This document shows, piece by piece, positions 48,801-60,932 of a stretch of 64,000 nt of DNA. The DNA is from Erigeron canadensis (Eukaryota > Streptophyta > Magnoliopsida > Asterales > Asteraceae), in contig NC_057767.1 in assembly GCF_010389155.1 (NCBI RefSeq), positions 21,587,723 to 21,651,722 on the forward strand, written 5' to 3'. A program made the position numbers and the translations under genes. The notes under the pieces are model-generated. The model worked only from the letters and a program-made list of their open reading frames with translations. It was not told the origin of the DNA and made no database searches. Position 1 is the stretch's first letter. Each line of letters begins with the position of its first letter.

Positions 48801-51218
48801 AAGGATAGTTCTGTTGCTCTTCTAATATCTTAAACAATAACACATAATTTGAGTTTAATCTTTTAACCTACTCATCTGTTTCTGATATAAATCCAATCAA
48901 GCTGGTAGATCCCGGCTTCATATTTGTGTTGCAAAATGTGTACCAAGAAGTTATAGATGGTCAAAATCAAGATTTGGATATTAAGTAGTTAACATCCAGA
49001 TAAAATTTAAGAGACACAAAAATATTGGTGATCAAGAAATAGCCGAAAGCCAAAAGTAATTCACTAAAGCAAGAGATTGCTAAAATCCAACATGACAAGT
49101 GTTCGCTTGCGTAACAATTATCCCACATGCAAACAACCCTGTAAATTTACTTAGCAGTCCTCAGTATTATGCTTGTGAGGCACACCCAACCCAATAAACA
49201 CAATTTGTGGTCGGCAATTCCACATAAAAGACGATTTATATAACTTATACTTCTGTCACAGGGATAAACAAACAATTGTACTTAACCGGAAGGTTAGCCG
49301 AAACCTTTTTAATAGTTTTAAAATAAAACCATGCATATGTAATCAAAGATTTCGAGTGATTACAGGAGTATTAGGGAAGTGCTTAATGCAGTCCAGGCCT
49401 CCAGGGGTACAACAAAACAGTACTCATAATTGTCCAAACAAATACTCATATTACTAATAGTTAATCTTTAGATGTAATCACCAAAAGTAATACGAGTAGG
49501 AAGCAAAAGCTGTACGGATTTCTTATACCTGTTTTAAAAATTCCTCATGCCATGTGTCAAGTGTGTCAAAAGATCGCATTACATTTACATCATACACTAA
49601 AACACAGCAATCAGCTCCTCTATAAAATGCAACACCAAGACTTTGAAATCTCTCCTGGCCAGCAGTGTCCCAAATCTAACCATTTAATCAGCCAACAGTA
49701 TCATATCTCCAGTCTAATCAATATAGATCACATAAAGAATAATAATGAATTAGGCTTAGCAGCCAGCCAATAAGAAACCTACTTGCAGTGTAACAATCTT
49801 GTCATCTATCTGCAACTCCTTAGTCACAAAATCAGCTCCAATAGTAGCTTTATACTGTTGACTAAATCTTTTATGTACATATCTTCAGAAGCAGTTAAAG
49901 ATCAACATTTAAACAAACAAAACTCACAAACAGTAATTTCAATATCCAAATCATATAACACCTTTACAGTATCTGCAGTAAACTTCAATTAAAAAATAAG
50001 TGAGACCTTATAATTATGTGCCGTGGGATCAATATAAAAGTGGTACCATGTTTCTGCAATGCCATCATAAGATTTTACATATGAAACCGGGGACTTTCCA
50101 GTTTCCAGTACTTCAAATAACTTTCTATAATAGGATACATGTCTTAGTAGTACTTACAATATCTTTCTATGATATGATACATGTCTTACTATGCTCGTCA
50201 CAACATGCACCACTTCATTGCTGACGTGACCAGTCCTCCACACCACGGTATGTTAATGGGCCTGTGTGTGTGTGGTCTTGTTTTATTTAATAGGTAAATA
50301 TCAGTGCGATAACTTGGGTAAAAAGGGAGTTCAACGTGATGCCGGTGTGACGCTGATATGGCGGTATGATATACATGTTTCAGTGTGATCACTCTTAAGT
50401 AAGAAAATGAATAGATGATATAGCTAATAACTGTATATCACCTGACTTAATTATATATCCCTTTAAAATGGGGAACCCTAGGTGGTTTTTCCTATTCCAG
50501 TTACCTGGGAAGGCCAAGTCTTTAACTCAAATGTACGTCGACTAACCTAAATATCCCCTTGACCATTTCCGAACCCTTTCTCCACGCACCCTCAAGATAT
50601 TTACCGAGAGAGGTTCAAACCTAAGACCTCTTGTGAGGACATCAGCACACCCTACCACGAGGTCAACATGGTAATGCTTAATTATGCGTAGCTTTAACCA
50701 ATTGAATATTAACACATCCATTAAAAGTGAGTATCGACTATCGAAGCAAGTCCTAAACATAACCATTTTTCACTAAAGCATAATGTAAATCTCAAAAGTC
50801 AAACTATGTTATCTAAAAGTCCGAGTAACTATTTCTAAACAATAAATTAGCTTCCGCAATTACCCTTTATATCAAAAATCCTAACAATCCCGTAACATAA
50901 ACGACAAATTTGATATACGAACACATAAAAATGCAAGATGATCAAAAAAAAAAAAATCAAAAACATAACCTAAATGATACAAACATAAATGTGAATCACT
51001 TGAATTATAAAATAACAACAAAGGATACTGATTCATCAATGACGTTTTTCCAACCCTAGAAAATACAAAATTATCACAAATACATAATTAAATCGAAATT
51101 AGACTCTATAAAATCAAACAAGCCCTAGATCATATGGATGTATATATAGATATAGATATAAATACCCGCTGTCGCCGAGGACAATGACCTTGAGCAACGT
51201 GCGTCTACGGAAAGACAT
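45867..51218 (-). CDS. RAB7: Rab7/RABG-type small GTPase
   Basis: Exons in transcript order are 51166-51218, 51029-51055, 49783-49882, 49529-49675, 48447-48527, 48227-48372 and 45867-45930, all in phase, giving 205 residues, the normal Rab7 length. Every G-box is present: GDSGVGKTS (15-23), the switch I threonine in KATIGADF (T40), WDTAGQE (62-68), GNKID (124-128) and ETSAK (156-160). The C-terminus GGCSC is a geranylgeranylation signal of the CXC type. The start [11 protein letters not shown] resembles the plant RABG2 branch; it could equally be a RABG3 paralogue. Rab7 proteins direct traffic to the vacuole at the late endosome and tonoplast. The 27-bp second exon is unusually small but keeps the frame. 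No defect is seen. Confidence 0.93.
47420..47870. mobile_element. Possible transposon remnant in Rab intron 6
   Basis: GC-rich CGGACCGGCCGATTACTCGG near 47440 and CCAGGCCGAGTTCGAGTTCC near 47822 face each other across an AT-rich interior. The arrangement is like a non-autonomous element, but I could not align the ends cleanly or find a target duplication. Confidence 0.3.
50480..50690 (-). mobile_element. Possible tRNA-derived SINE in Rab intron 2
   Basis: On the minus strand, TGACCTCGTGGTAGGG (about 50667) and GGTTTGAACCTC about 40 bases later (about 50612) resemble polymerase III A and B boxes at tRNA-like spacing. The B box departs from GGTTCGANTCC. Target duplications and a tail were not established. 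Confidence 0.35.
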
Positions 51219-51847
51219 GATCCCGAATTCAAACGTAACGATGGTAATAATGATTCCCCCAAATCTAAACACAGACAGATAGGCGCCAACATTCGATCTA
51301 TTTATTCATTGTTTTTTTTTTTTTTAATCTATTTTCAATTTTCTATTTTATTTTAATACGGAGTAGCTTTTTTACTAGTAGAAAAGTTATAAGTTTAGTC
51401 CACAAACTTTCGTTTTTGTCAATTCTATTTTTTTTTTTATCTTTTCTTTTATTATATTAAAACACAGTTGTTCTAAAAACTTATCGACCAATCATAGCTC
51501 TTGATTTCTTAATGTTGACCTTTTTTTAATTTTGACTTTAATTTATACTTTTTTCCTTTTCCATCACAAAATTACACTTTTTACTCAATAATTTTAAGAT
51601 AATATATAATAATAACTAATATATATCTAATAGAATAATTACTAATATATATCCAATTAAATAATAACTAATATATATCCAATAGTATGTTGTATCATGT
51701 ACATGTAAAATTAATTAATTAAAAATAAATAAAGTTTAATGTAAATATATTAAGATTTTAAGTGTAATTGTACTATTATTTTTTATTAAAGTGTTTTTTA
51801 GTAATTGTCATGATGTATATACGAAAAATAAAGCATCTTAATCTTAA
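51219..51847. other. Upstream region of the Rab gene and AT-rich spacer
   Basis: Presumably includes the Rab promoter near 51219-51500. TTATTATATTAAAACACAG near 51450 resembles a Helitron 5' start, but no matching end was assigned. Confidence 0.4.
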
Positions 51848-52142
51848 TCTTAATATATACTATGAGACAGTTAAACTGATATTTTATTAACTAATCAAAT
51901 CGCTCAATTTCATCAAATAGACTCCCGCTTACCTCATCATTTATTTTAATTATAAGTTAAAAATTCTAATAATCCTAAGACAGTAACGAGCATGTGATTA
52001 TTGTACTAAAACTTGCAAATCATAACACTTATAACCGTATATCTTCAACATTATAAGCTTTTATGACTTACATGTATAAAAATCTAATATTGATAATATC
52101 GTAAGTCCCGTGTCCAGTGTTGGACACGGGTCTAAAATCTAG
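51848..52142 (+). mobile_element. Helitron, short copy
   Basis: A 295-bp element: 5' TCTTAATATATACTATGAG, 3' perfect hairpin CCCGTGTCCA-GTGT-TGGACACGGG (52107-52130), then CTAG (52139-52142) and a host T. Both ends match the longer copy at 56283-57169. Confidence 0.8.
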
Positions 52143-52816
52143 TAGTGAACTATACAACGTACGTCAAAATCTACCAGTAAACTAAAACAGTATTGTGATA
52201 TTCTTTATTCGACACGCGGCATAATATTTAAGCAACATGTGTCTTTTTTATCTTATATCTTAATTTGTATCTTCCTTATATACTAATCAAATTATCATTA
52301 TATTTATATTGTTTTTAATTATTAAAAAATATCATTAATAATTTAAAATAATAAACTTCAAACGAATTGAAATTTCAATTTATGTCAGAAAAGAAATTTA
52401 AGCTATCGAATTTACATATACCCTTTACCATACCATTAACTTGAATTAGTATAGGAATTAGGGGTGAGCAAAAACCGAACCGGAAAACCAAAAACCGAAC
52501 GAAATCTATTGGTTTGGTTTTTGTTTTCCATAAATCGAACGGATCATTTCGGTTTTCGGTTTCATATGTCAAAAAACCGATCAAAAACCAAACCGAACCC
52601 ATTATATTTTAATTTATTTTATATTTATATCATATTACATTTATATTTATTATTTATATTTTGTAAATATGTTAATATATTTAAACTTTTTATCTTTTTA
52701 GTGTACAAATCTATATAAATTATATGTTTTAGATGAAAACGTACAATAAAATCAATTTGTTGTATAAAAGTTATATCAATTTTAACACCTAAAAAGTATA
52801 ATTAGTTACTAAAAAG

Positions 52817-54860
52817 TGAAAGGACCAGACTCGATAAACCGAAAATACAAATTTTTTTTTCTATACCCCACTGCGCCGCAGTGGGTTGAGCACTCCCCAC
52901 TGCGCCGCAGTGGAAAGCCTCGGCAAAGAAAGGAACAAAGCCCCACTGCGCCGCAGTGGGCTTGACACCCTCCCACTGCGACGCAGTGGGAAGAACACAA
53001 GTTCTGGACGAGGAAAACTCCTGCGCCGCAGTGGGTAAAATCACCCCCACTGCGCCGCAGTGGGATACCTGATCAGCAACAAAAATCATTTTAACACATG
53101 AATCAACTTGCAATCTTTACATTTCACAAAGAACTTCATAAAACACATTCCAAAGGTTACCAAGAACAACATAAACACATTTTAAACAGGCTTACAACAT
53201 CGCCTAATTTCAAAAACCATGAACACCATCAAATGGGTCATTTACCCACTTTGACACAATTTTCGCCCAAACTCAATTATACAACTTTCCAAAAGAACTT
53301 GCACTTGACCAATTACAGAAATGTAACAGTAGTAAGACATCAAAACATTATGTACCAAGAGCCAAGAGAGGAGGGACAACTAAGCCTCTAACTAAAATAT
53401 TGTCATTCATCCACAATGACCTAAATACCTCAAGTCTTGCAAACATTTCACTTCAAGCTCTAGATCAACACTTTCCAACCGTCAATACTAGTTCCTTCTT
53501 CCGGAATTACCTAAAAAGGGTAAACAACTAAAATATAAGCAAATGCTTAGTAAATATACTTGCATACATTTACGAATAGGAAGGAGGGCAAAGTATAAGG
53601 ACTTTTACATATAACCTATGATATCGTCATGTCACATTTACATATTCACCTTGCACACACTAACAACACATATATGGATTCATATAAGCTAAACAATCAT
53701 ATCAATCATATCTATCGGGATTCTTAGGCCCCGGAGGTTCTTAGGCCTCATAACATAACAACTATCGGGATTCTTAGGCCCCGGAGGTTCTTAGGCCTCA
53801 TAATCACAATGCCCCACTTGGGCTTATGCCGCATCAATTACCACACATGGATTTACAAACTTCAACATGAAATGGTCAAAACCACCATGGACAAAAGGCT
53901 TCAACATGATGTGGTCAATTGATCCAACATATACATAAATGTATGCAAATATACTCACCTCCTCCGCAAAAAGGACAACAATGCTAAAACGAAAAATCAC
54001 AAGCAAGCTTCAACCTATAATCATATCATAAAAATGCATAAGCTTACATTCACAACTTGACTAGTTCAACCTAGCCATTCTCAATCACTAGTCTTTTCTA
54101 AACCCTAAAACCCAACTCATTTGTCATTGAGTTACTTTCATCTTTAACTATAACATTAGGTAGTTCAACCTACCATCTTCATCCACATCTCAACAACTAG
54201 TAAAAATTCATCTTTTCTCATTAACTAAAATTTTTACATGAACTTGTCAATTTCATAATCAAGAACATCACATAACTCAATGACAACTAGGTTAACTAAG
54301 GAATTGGGGAAAATTAACCATAATTCATATTCTACCAAAAATCCCCAAAATTGTTTCACTCCATGAACCCTAATTTCAAAAGAAATATGAAAGCTAAATT
54401 AGGGGAAATCAATACCTCAATAATGGAAGACAATAGATTAGGGTTTTCAATTCACAATTCCTTCATCTTTTTCTCTCAATTTTCGGCCACCACCACAAAA
54501 CCCACAAACCCTAACTTTTGAATTCTTGAATGAAGATTAATTGATGGTGATGATTATTATGGATGATTTTTATCTTTTACTTGGATAAATTATTCTTTGA
54601 TTTTAAAAGAAATTGAGAAGGAATGCATGGGAGGAAGAAGAATAGAAGTGGAAATATGATTCATAAACAAATAAGTGTCTGGCACTTCTTATGGGTGCCA
54701 CGACCCACTTCTCAAATTGGTGGGTATTTTACCTGCTATCCGCTAAAGTTCCAACTAAATTAACCCCATATCCAAAAATAAAATACTGGGAAATTTATTT
54801 AATGTCAAAACTATGAAAAAGGGTTAATTTCTTTTACCTTAAAAAATTTGGGGTGTTACA
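52817..54860 (-). mobile_element. Complete solo LTR nested in the hAT element
   Basis: A 2044-bp LTR. Read on the minus strand it starts TGTAACACCCC at 54860 and ends CCTTTCA at 52817. AAAAG flanks both sides (52812-52816 and 54861-54865), a perfect 5-bp duplication. It carries six palindromes (52867-53064) and a 60-bp tandem repeat with GGTTCTTAGGCCTCA (two units near 53710 and 53770). The partial LTR at 1-980 is the same family. Open frames inside (e.g. 52802-53113) follow the palindromes and are not genes. Confidence 0.92.
52867..53064. repeat. Six copies of a 19-bp palindrome in the LTR
   Basis: CCCACTGCGCCGCAGTGGG lies at 52867-52885, 52942-52960 and 53046-53064. A 17-bp core is at 52897-52913, a single-mismatch copy (CGACG) at 52972-52990 and one with a decayed left arm at about 53019-53035. 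Spacing is about 30-47 bp. Confidence 0.92.
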
Positions 54861-55142
54861 AAAAGCATATCTATATTTTAGTTTCTATATCATATTTTTT
54901 TTTGTTAACAATTGAAAATTAAATATATAACATCATAAACAAAAAAGTAAATTTAAAAAAAAAAAAAAAACCGAACAAAAACCGAAACCGATCCAAACCG
55001 AACCAAAAAACCGAAAAAACCGAACCGAACAAAAACCGAATCCAACGGTTTTGATTTTCTAAAAAGCGAATTGATCGGTTCGGAGGTCAGTTTTAGCCAA
55101 AAAACCGATCCAAACCGACCCATACTCACCCCTAATAGGAAT

Positions 55143-55781
55143 GTTAATTATACATTTATTATAAATGCATATATATGCCGCAACACATTAGGGATTTTTA
55201 GTACACTGGACTTTTATAGTCGACGTATAACAATTGTCACATTTTAAAATGTTTACAGGTGACATCCTTCTCCTTTTTCTGAAAGGCAAGATGCTATACA
55301 CTTTTAATTACATGTATCTGTTATGTTTTAGTTTTATTAAATTTTTTCTTTTTGTTAATTTTTTAAATAAATTATTATACTTAAATTTATGATGTCTATT
55401 CTATTTGAACTAACAATTCTTCATTTATTTGCATAATTGTTATAATTATGATACGAAACACTAAGTATTGTTTATATGTATATATGTTATTTATCCTTTC
55501 TATTTCCATAAATTATATTGTGTTTCTAATAATATATTTTTATAGAGTAAATATATAGCTGATACTAAATAATTGGATCTTCTTTTTGTAGGTTTGATTA
55601 GTTAAATCAATCTATAGTATGAAATTTAATTAGCATATTAGGAAACAATACGTTCTATTTGTTTTACGTTGTAAATAATTCTAACAAAACATATTTATTA
55701 AATTTTATTGATATACCAATATCAATAGCAACATACCTACATGTAAATAAAACGACTTATTATTCTATATACACAAACAAT
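55143..55781. other. AT-rich spacer
   Basis: No gene. It probably includes the body of the Helitron that ends at 55809, whose start was not found. Confidence 0.4.
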
Positions 55782-55809
55782 CCGTACATCGTACGGGTAT
55801 TAAATCTAG
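55782..55809 (+). mobile_element. Helitron 3' terminus
   Basis: A perfect stem CCGTAC-ATC-GTACGG (55782-55796) is followed nine bases later by CTAG (55806-55809) and T. It differs from the CCCGTGTCCA family, so it is a second Helitron family; the 5' end is unassigned. Confidence 0.65.
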
Positions 55810-56282
55810 TTTCAATATATATAACTAGATTAAATCGGTACGTACCTTTAAATTATATAATTATGGAAATTAATAACAAAAAATAAAATTTAATAATTCA
55901 GAATTTAATTTCATAGAAAAACTCTGTACAACATTCATGTAACAAAGATTCCTACACATAAATGATTTACTTCATAAGAACAGTTACACAAAAATGTATG
56001 ATATAATAAAATCATTAAAGTAAACATAAAAATTATAAATCTACTAAAATTTCATAGAATATTGCATTAGTTGTAAATAATAATTTTACAGGTTGTCCAG
56101 TAACCTGTTCAATATTAAAACTGTCAAACTTTTCTTATTCTTAACTTTTTAAAAGGATTAACTTTTTAAAAGGATAGTACGATTGACAAAGAAAACTAAT
56201 ATCGTTGTATTAAAAAATATAACTATAAAAATAGTTACAAGAATAAATTATAAACTCCAAATCATCTTAATCTTAATCTTAA

Positions 56283-57169
56283 TCTTAATATATACTATAA
56301 GACAGTTAGACCAATTACTTATTAACCAATCAAATCGTTCGATTTCATCAAATTGACTATTACTTATGTCATCATGTAGATAAATTATAAAATAAAAATC
56401 CTAATAATCATTATCAAAATATATTATTATATTAATACTTATATTAATTTGTAGAAAAAGTCTCATTAATTTATATTTTTTTGTTTTCTATCAATAGTTT
56501 ACACTTTTTAACCCTGAATACTTATATTATATTTATTTTTAGCCATCAACTTGAAATAATTTTTAAAAATTTACAATCATTTAATTACTTAAAAAATTTT
56601 TAACATAATTTCTCAATAAAAAAAGGTACATAATTTTATGCTTTTTTATATATTAGCTTTGTATATTAATGTTTAAAGTTACAATTGTCACTCAAATCAA
56701 GAGTCCTAATTGTTATCAAAGAATATGAAAACAATCATAATTGTTATCTAATTATAATAGAACAGATGATCGAAAATAAACCTATCCGTGTTATAAACTC
56801 GCATCATAATCAAATACATATACTTAAATGTCAACTACAGGATCACAAGTATGTTTATATTATAAATTTTAATTATCTTTCATAATAATATCACATTATG
56901 AGTAAAACTGGTTTCAAAAAATTCTATGATAGAGAAATTATTATAGCATGTGTCTTGTGGAATGACTACGGTAACAATTCTATCAATATGTCTCAGCTAA
57001 TAATGACAGTGACAAACCTGTGATTATGGTACTACAACTTGCAAAGTATAACACTTGGAACCATATTTTTTTCAAAATTATAACCTTGTATGACTTAATT
57101 GTATGAAAATCTGATATTGATAATATCGTAAACCCCGTGTCCAGTATTGGACACGGGTCTAAAATCTCG
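56283..57169 (+). mobile_element. Helitron, long copy
   Basis: An 887-bp relative of 51848-52142, with the same start (TCTTAATATATACTATAAG) and 3' hairpin (CCCGTGTCCA-GTAT-TGGACACGGG, 57134-57157). The 3' end is CTCG instead of CTAG, so it is probably immobile now. The interior (including the 56685-56885 frame) has no recognisable Rep/helicase. Confidence 0.75.
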
Positions 57170-57208
57170 TTATTATACTATTTATAAAAGAAACAGGTGG
57201 AGTAATTA

Positions 57209-57431
57209 GAGGGTGTTTGGGAATGCGTTTTGAAGTGATTATCTGATTATTACGTTTGTAAAACGTAAATAATCTAAAAAAGTGTTTGTGTGAAAAAGTG
57301 ATTATATGCTATGAAAACGCAGTTTTGAAGAAGCATGTACCTACCTGCTTTTTCAAAGCGCAGTTTTGAAAATGCATAATCTATTTTGAAAAAACATAAT
57401 CTGTTTTGTAATCACAATAACAAACACCCAT
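57209..57431 (+). mobile_element. Tourist-like MITE
   Basis: A 223-bp element starting GAGGGTGTTTGGGAATGCG and ending ACACCCAT, flanked by TTA (57206-57208 and 57432-57434). It is the inverted relative of 26055-26262. Confidence 0.75.
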
Positions 57432-57434
57432 TTA

Positions 57435-59356
57435 CATTAAAAGAACAAACCACAAATTCATTTGAAAAAGCTTGTAAAACACCATCTGTCTTTTTATAAT
57501 CCGAGGGTAAAGATCACCTACACATTCGAAAAAGATCACCCCTCAATTAAAAAAAATCATCGGTAACAATATATAAAAAAAATCATTTAGAATTACCTGT
57601 CTATCGAACTGGCATGAGAACTAGTTACAGTATATAAAAAAAATCCAAAGTGTTTTTAGTCTTTAGAACGGGTCAAAAGTTAACTTACAATTTTGAAATT
57701 CGTTATAAACTTGACTGCAAAGATATTATCTTCAGGAACCCTAGTTTTGTTATCTTCACAAAAAGTGATTATCTTCGTTAACACCCTAAAATTTTGATTA
57801 TCTTCTCATAGCATTTAAATTTGCAATATACTTTATCCTTACACAATATTATCTTCGCAAGATTTTATAAAAGAAGAGTATTAAAATATTTTTCACGCAA
57901 AACATAATTACATCTCTTTAGACCCTAGTAATTGGAATAGACTAATGAGGTACAATTTTAGGTGATTATTTTTCGACTTGTTGATTAATTGAGACGTCTA
58001 AGTTTTTTGTGTTTATCAGACTATTTGTGCAACTTATTTATTTGAGAGACGTCAGGTGAGTTTTGTAGCACCTTTTTTGATGTACTTTTGGAATAAAAGT
58101 GTAATGGTTTTCAATAATGTGTTCGATGGCTTATTATGACCGTACAATATGACTAGCACGTTATTCGCGTAATTCGGCGGTGGTTATGGTGGCGACAATG
58201 TGGTGGTGGAGGCGACTGTTGGTGGTAGAATGTAGATAATTGATAATGTAAAGGGTTACTGGGATATTTTAAAAGATAAAGGACTCATAGTTTAATTTAA
58301 CTATTAAGGGCATTTTAGACAATTTCCCTAATGTAACTTTCAACAAGGAAGTTATTTTCTTTATAATATACGGAGTAGTATAGAAGTATAGATATAGATA
58401 TAAAAGTGTAGAAAGTGTGAGTCGTTTATATAGTTACTTGCTTACTAGTGCCTTATGGAACAAGTTCGTCCGACACCATTAACATACGTTCACCAGGTAC
58501 CATATGGGATGTGTTCGCCCTCTATAGTACGTCTTATTTATGTGTGTCAGGTACCACTTGGGATGAGTGCGTCATATTTGTTTAGTTCAACAGTTGGTCT
58601 CTATGTGTGTTATGTACCATTCTATTACTCATTATATTGTACACCCATTGTTTGACTTATATCGACACAAATTGACTATTATTGTTCAACAAACTCAACA
58701 ACCTTGTGTTGACATTTTAGTATACTTTTTAGGTAATTATGCAAATCAGGAAGGAGATTGCTAGAGCTGGACTAGATTCAAGGAATATTTGCGCTTCTTT
58801 TGTTAGTTAGGATCAGAGATATACAAGCGCTTTTCTTAGCATCCCTTGATATATTATTAAACGGACTCAAAGTTATGTGTACTCCTACCGATGGAAAATA
58901 CTTATGTATTGACAATTTATATACTTATCTATTTCATTTGAGTTTTGATGTTAGTTCATATAGTGATCTCTATGTAATATCCATGTGTGTTTCACTTTCA
59001 GTTTTATCCCATATTTCCACCATAGGTAGGATATGACAAAGTGGAAAAAATAATAGTTCTATCACATATAATAGATACTCGATTTATTCATCACACAAGA
59101 TAAAATTTGTGCATATTTCATTACATTCAGGGACATTAATCCCTTAACAAGATATACTCTTCTACTATTGGCTCATGGATCATTAATATTGTACAATTTA
59201 TATCATAGCAAATCCTTTTTAATGTATCTCCTAACCTGCTACGCTTACCAATCTAACTTTACAAAGGGTATGTTGATAGACAACTTCTTACAACAAATAA
59301 TGTCAAATCAAAAATGTACATTTAATCCGGTGTGAACAAAAGAATAGTACACATAT
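57435..59356. other. AT-rich spacer left of the copia element
   Basis: No recognisable gene. Open frames at 58455-59036 encode no known domain. A CGGTGGTTATGGTGGCGACA-type GC-richer patch near 58170-58230 stands out without explanation. Confidence 0.45.
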
Positions 59357-60077
59357 TGTTCGGTTCATACTATTGAGTTATATAACTATTATCAAACAAA
59401 TCACAAAGCACGCAACGGAAGACAAGATCTATGTAGTTTAATTAATTAACCAAGATAGAAAACGTGTACCTTAAATTGGAGAGAATAAGCAAGAAACCTT
59501 TATGATAAGGTTTGAATTAAACCTCTCTACGATTGCACACACAACGTTGGAATGTATGTATGCTAGTACTTGATCACGAACCGAACAACTCTTTGTTACT
59601 AGCTTCTTAATTCGACCCAAACAAAACCCCGAAACCCTTTTGTGATGTTGTAGTCGATCGAACCAAGAGAGAAGAGGAGAGAAGAAGAGATTTTTAGGGT
59701 TTTAGAAAACCTAATGAATTGTGTGTAGAAAACAATTAACTTAGGCCTCTATTTATAGGATTAGGTTTACTTGATGACCAAGTTTAGGGTTTGTGAAACC
59801 CCTTCCTTCTCCTAGTTCGACCATCCCCTCTAGGAACATTCTAGAGGGCCTCCTAATCGTTTCCTAATTCCAACTCTCCCTCGTTAAGTCCGTTAGTTAA
59901 GTACTGTTAACTTTTAACTCTTTTAACGGACCTCCGTTAGTTTTTCGTGATCAAATTAATTAATAAATTACATTTAATATATTAATTAATTTATAGTTAC
60001 ATTCACGTTGAGGTGTGACCCCATAGGCTTAAATACTTTCCGGACATACGTTCATTTTACGTGATCATATTCCAACA
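59357..60077 (-). mobile_element. 3' LTR of the Ty1/copia element
   Basis: A 721-bp LTR. On the minus strand it begins TGTTGGAATATGATC at 60077 and ends CGAACA at 59357. A purine-rich tract (AGTGAGAGC) lies immediately before its start, as a polypurine tract should. Only this LTR is in the window. Confidence 0.75.
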
Positions 60078-60932
60078 GCTCTCACTTGAGCTCGTAATGA
60101 ATGAAGGTAATAACATTGGTTAGCGTCTAGCAACACGCTAATGCTCCCGAAAACATTGAAGTATAGTTTTAAACGGTTAAGACATTTATTATCCCTTTGT
60201 TCAGATACCTTTGTTAAATATGAATATGGATCAAGGTCATTTCATAATTTAACGATTATGTTTCTCATCCAATAACTAATTAATGATTACCAAATATAAT
60301 CGAGAACAATCTGGATTTATTTGGGCACGGCCATGCAAACATCTTAATTAGTCAAATGAGGGCGCCAATGGTATCATGCTTCAACTTTTAATTTGAAGGA
60401 ACAAATCCTATATTGACTACACGTGTCAGTCATCATACTTCACGACGCTTTCTGAAAATAACCCTTTATGTACCCCCTTATTCAGGTGAGTTAGAACTAC
60501 ATCTAGTAAGTGTGATTCATATATGCTGACCTACTTGCATCTCAAGTCAAAGGATCAATAAAAGTAACCATTTACGAATTTCACTTAATGACGACGATCC
60601 ATAAAGTGATAATTCGTTAGTGGGGTAGTCCGATATGCATCCGCTACGAATACCATATGAGTTTGGTGGGAACCATCCATTACATATTCCAAGAATATAA
60701 CCAATCACTCACATTTGTCTTAGTTTAATTATATTCCCATATAAATAATCGACGATGGACAATTTAGAATATTTAATAATATAAAAAATATTTAATAAAA
60801 AATTCAAGGATTAAACATGCAAATATAGGACACAATTTAATATTAAATGAAATCAAACATATCAAGTATTTTATTTCATTATGGAAAATATAAATTGTTT
60901 AACATCCCTTATCTAAATACCGAACGAAAGAT
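60078..60932 (-). other. Non-coding region between pol and 3' LTR of the copia element
   Basis: Follows the RNase H stop and ends at the polypurine tract. AT-rich, no open frame of note. An 855-bp gap is long for a copia element. Confidence 0.5.

Larger units (their letters stand above)
52459..55134. mobile_element. Non-autonomous hAT element split by a solo LTR
   Basis: Inverted tips TAGGGGTGAGC (left) and the inverse ACTCACCCCTA (right), with many subterminal AACCGAACC repeats at both ends, are flanked by a perfect 8-bp duplication ATAGGAAT (52451-52458 and 55135-55142). Eight bases is the hAT length. Without the inserted LTR the element is only about 630 bp and encodes nothing. Confidence 0.92.

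Noticed and set aside
52802..53113. Repetitive peptide frame (PTAAQWG-like units)
   Set aside because: Same palindromes read in one frame within a solo LTR; not a protein repeat.
53101..53400. 97-residue plus-strand frame
   Set aside because: Lies antisense inside the solo LTR and has no recognisable domain.
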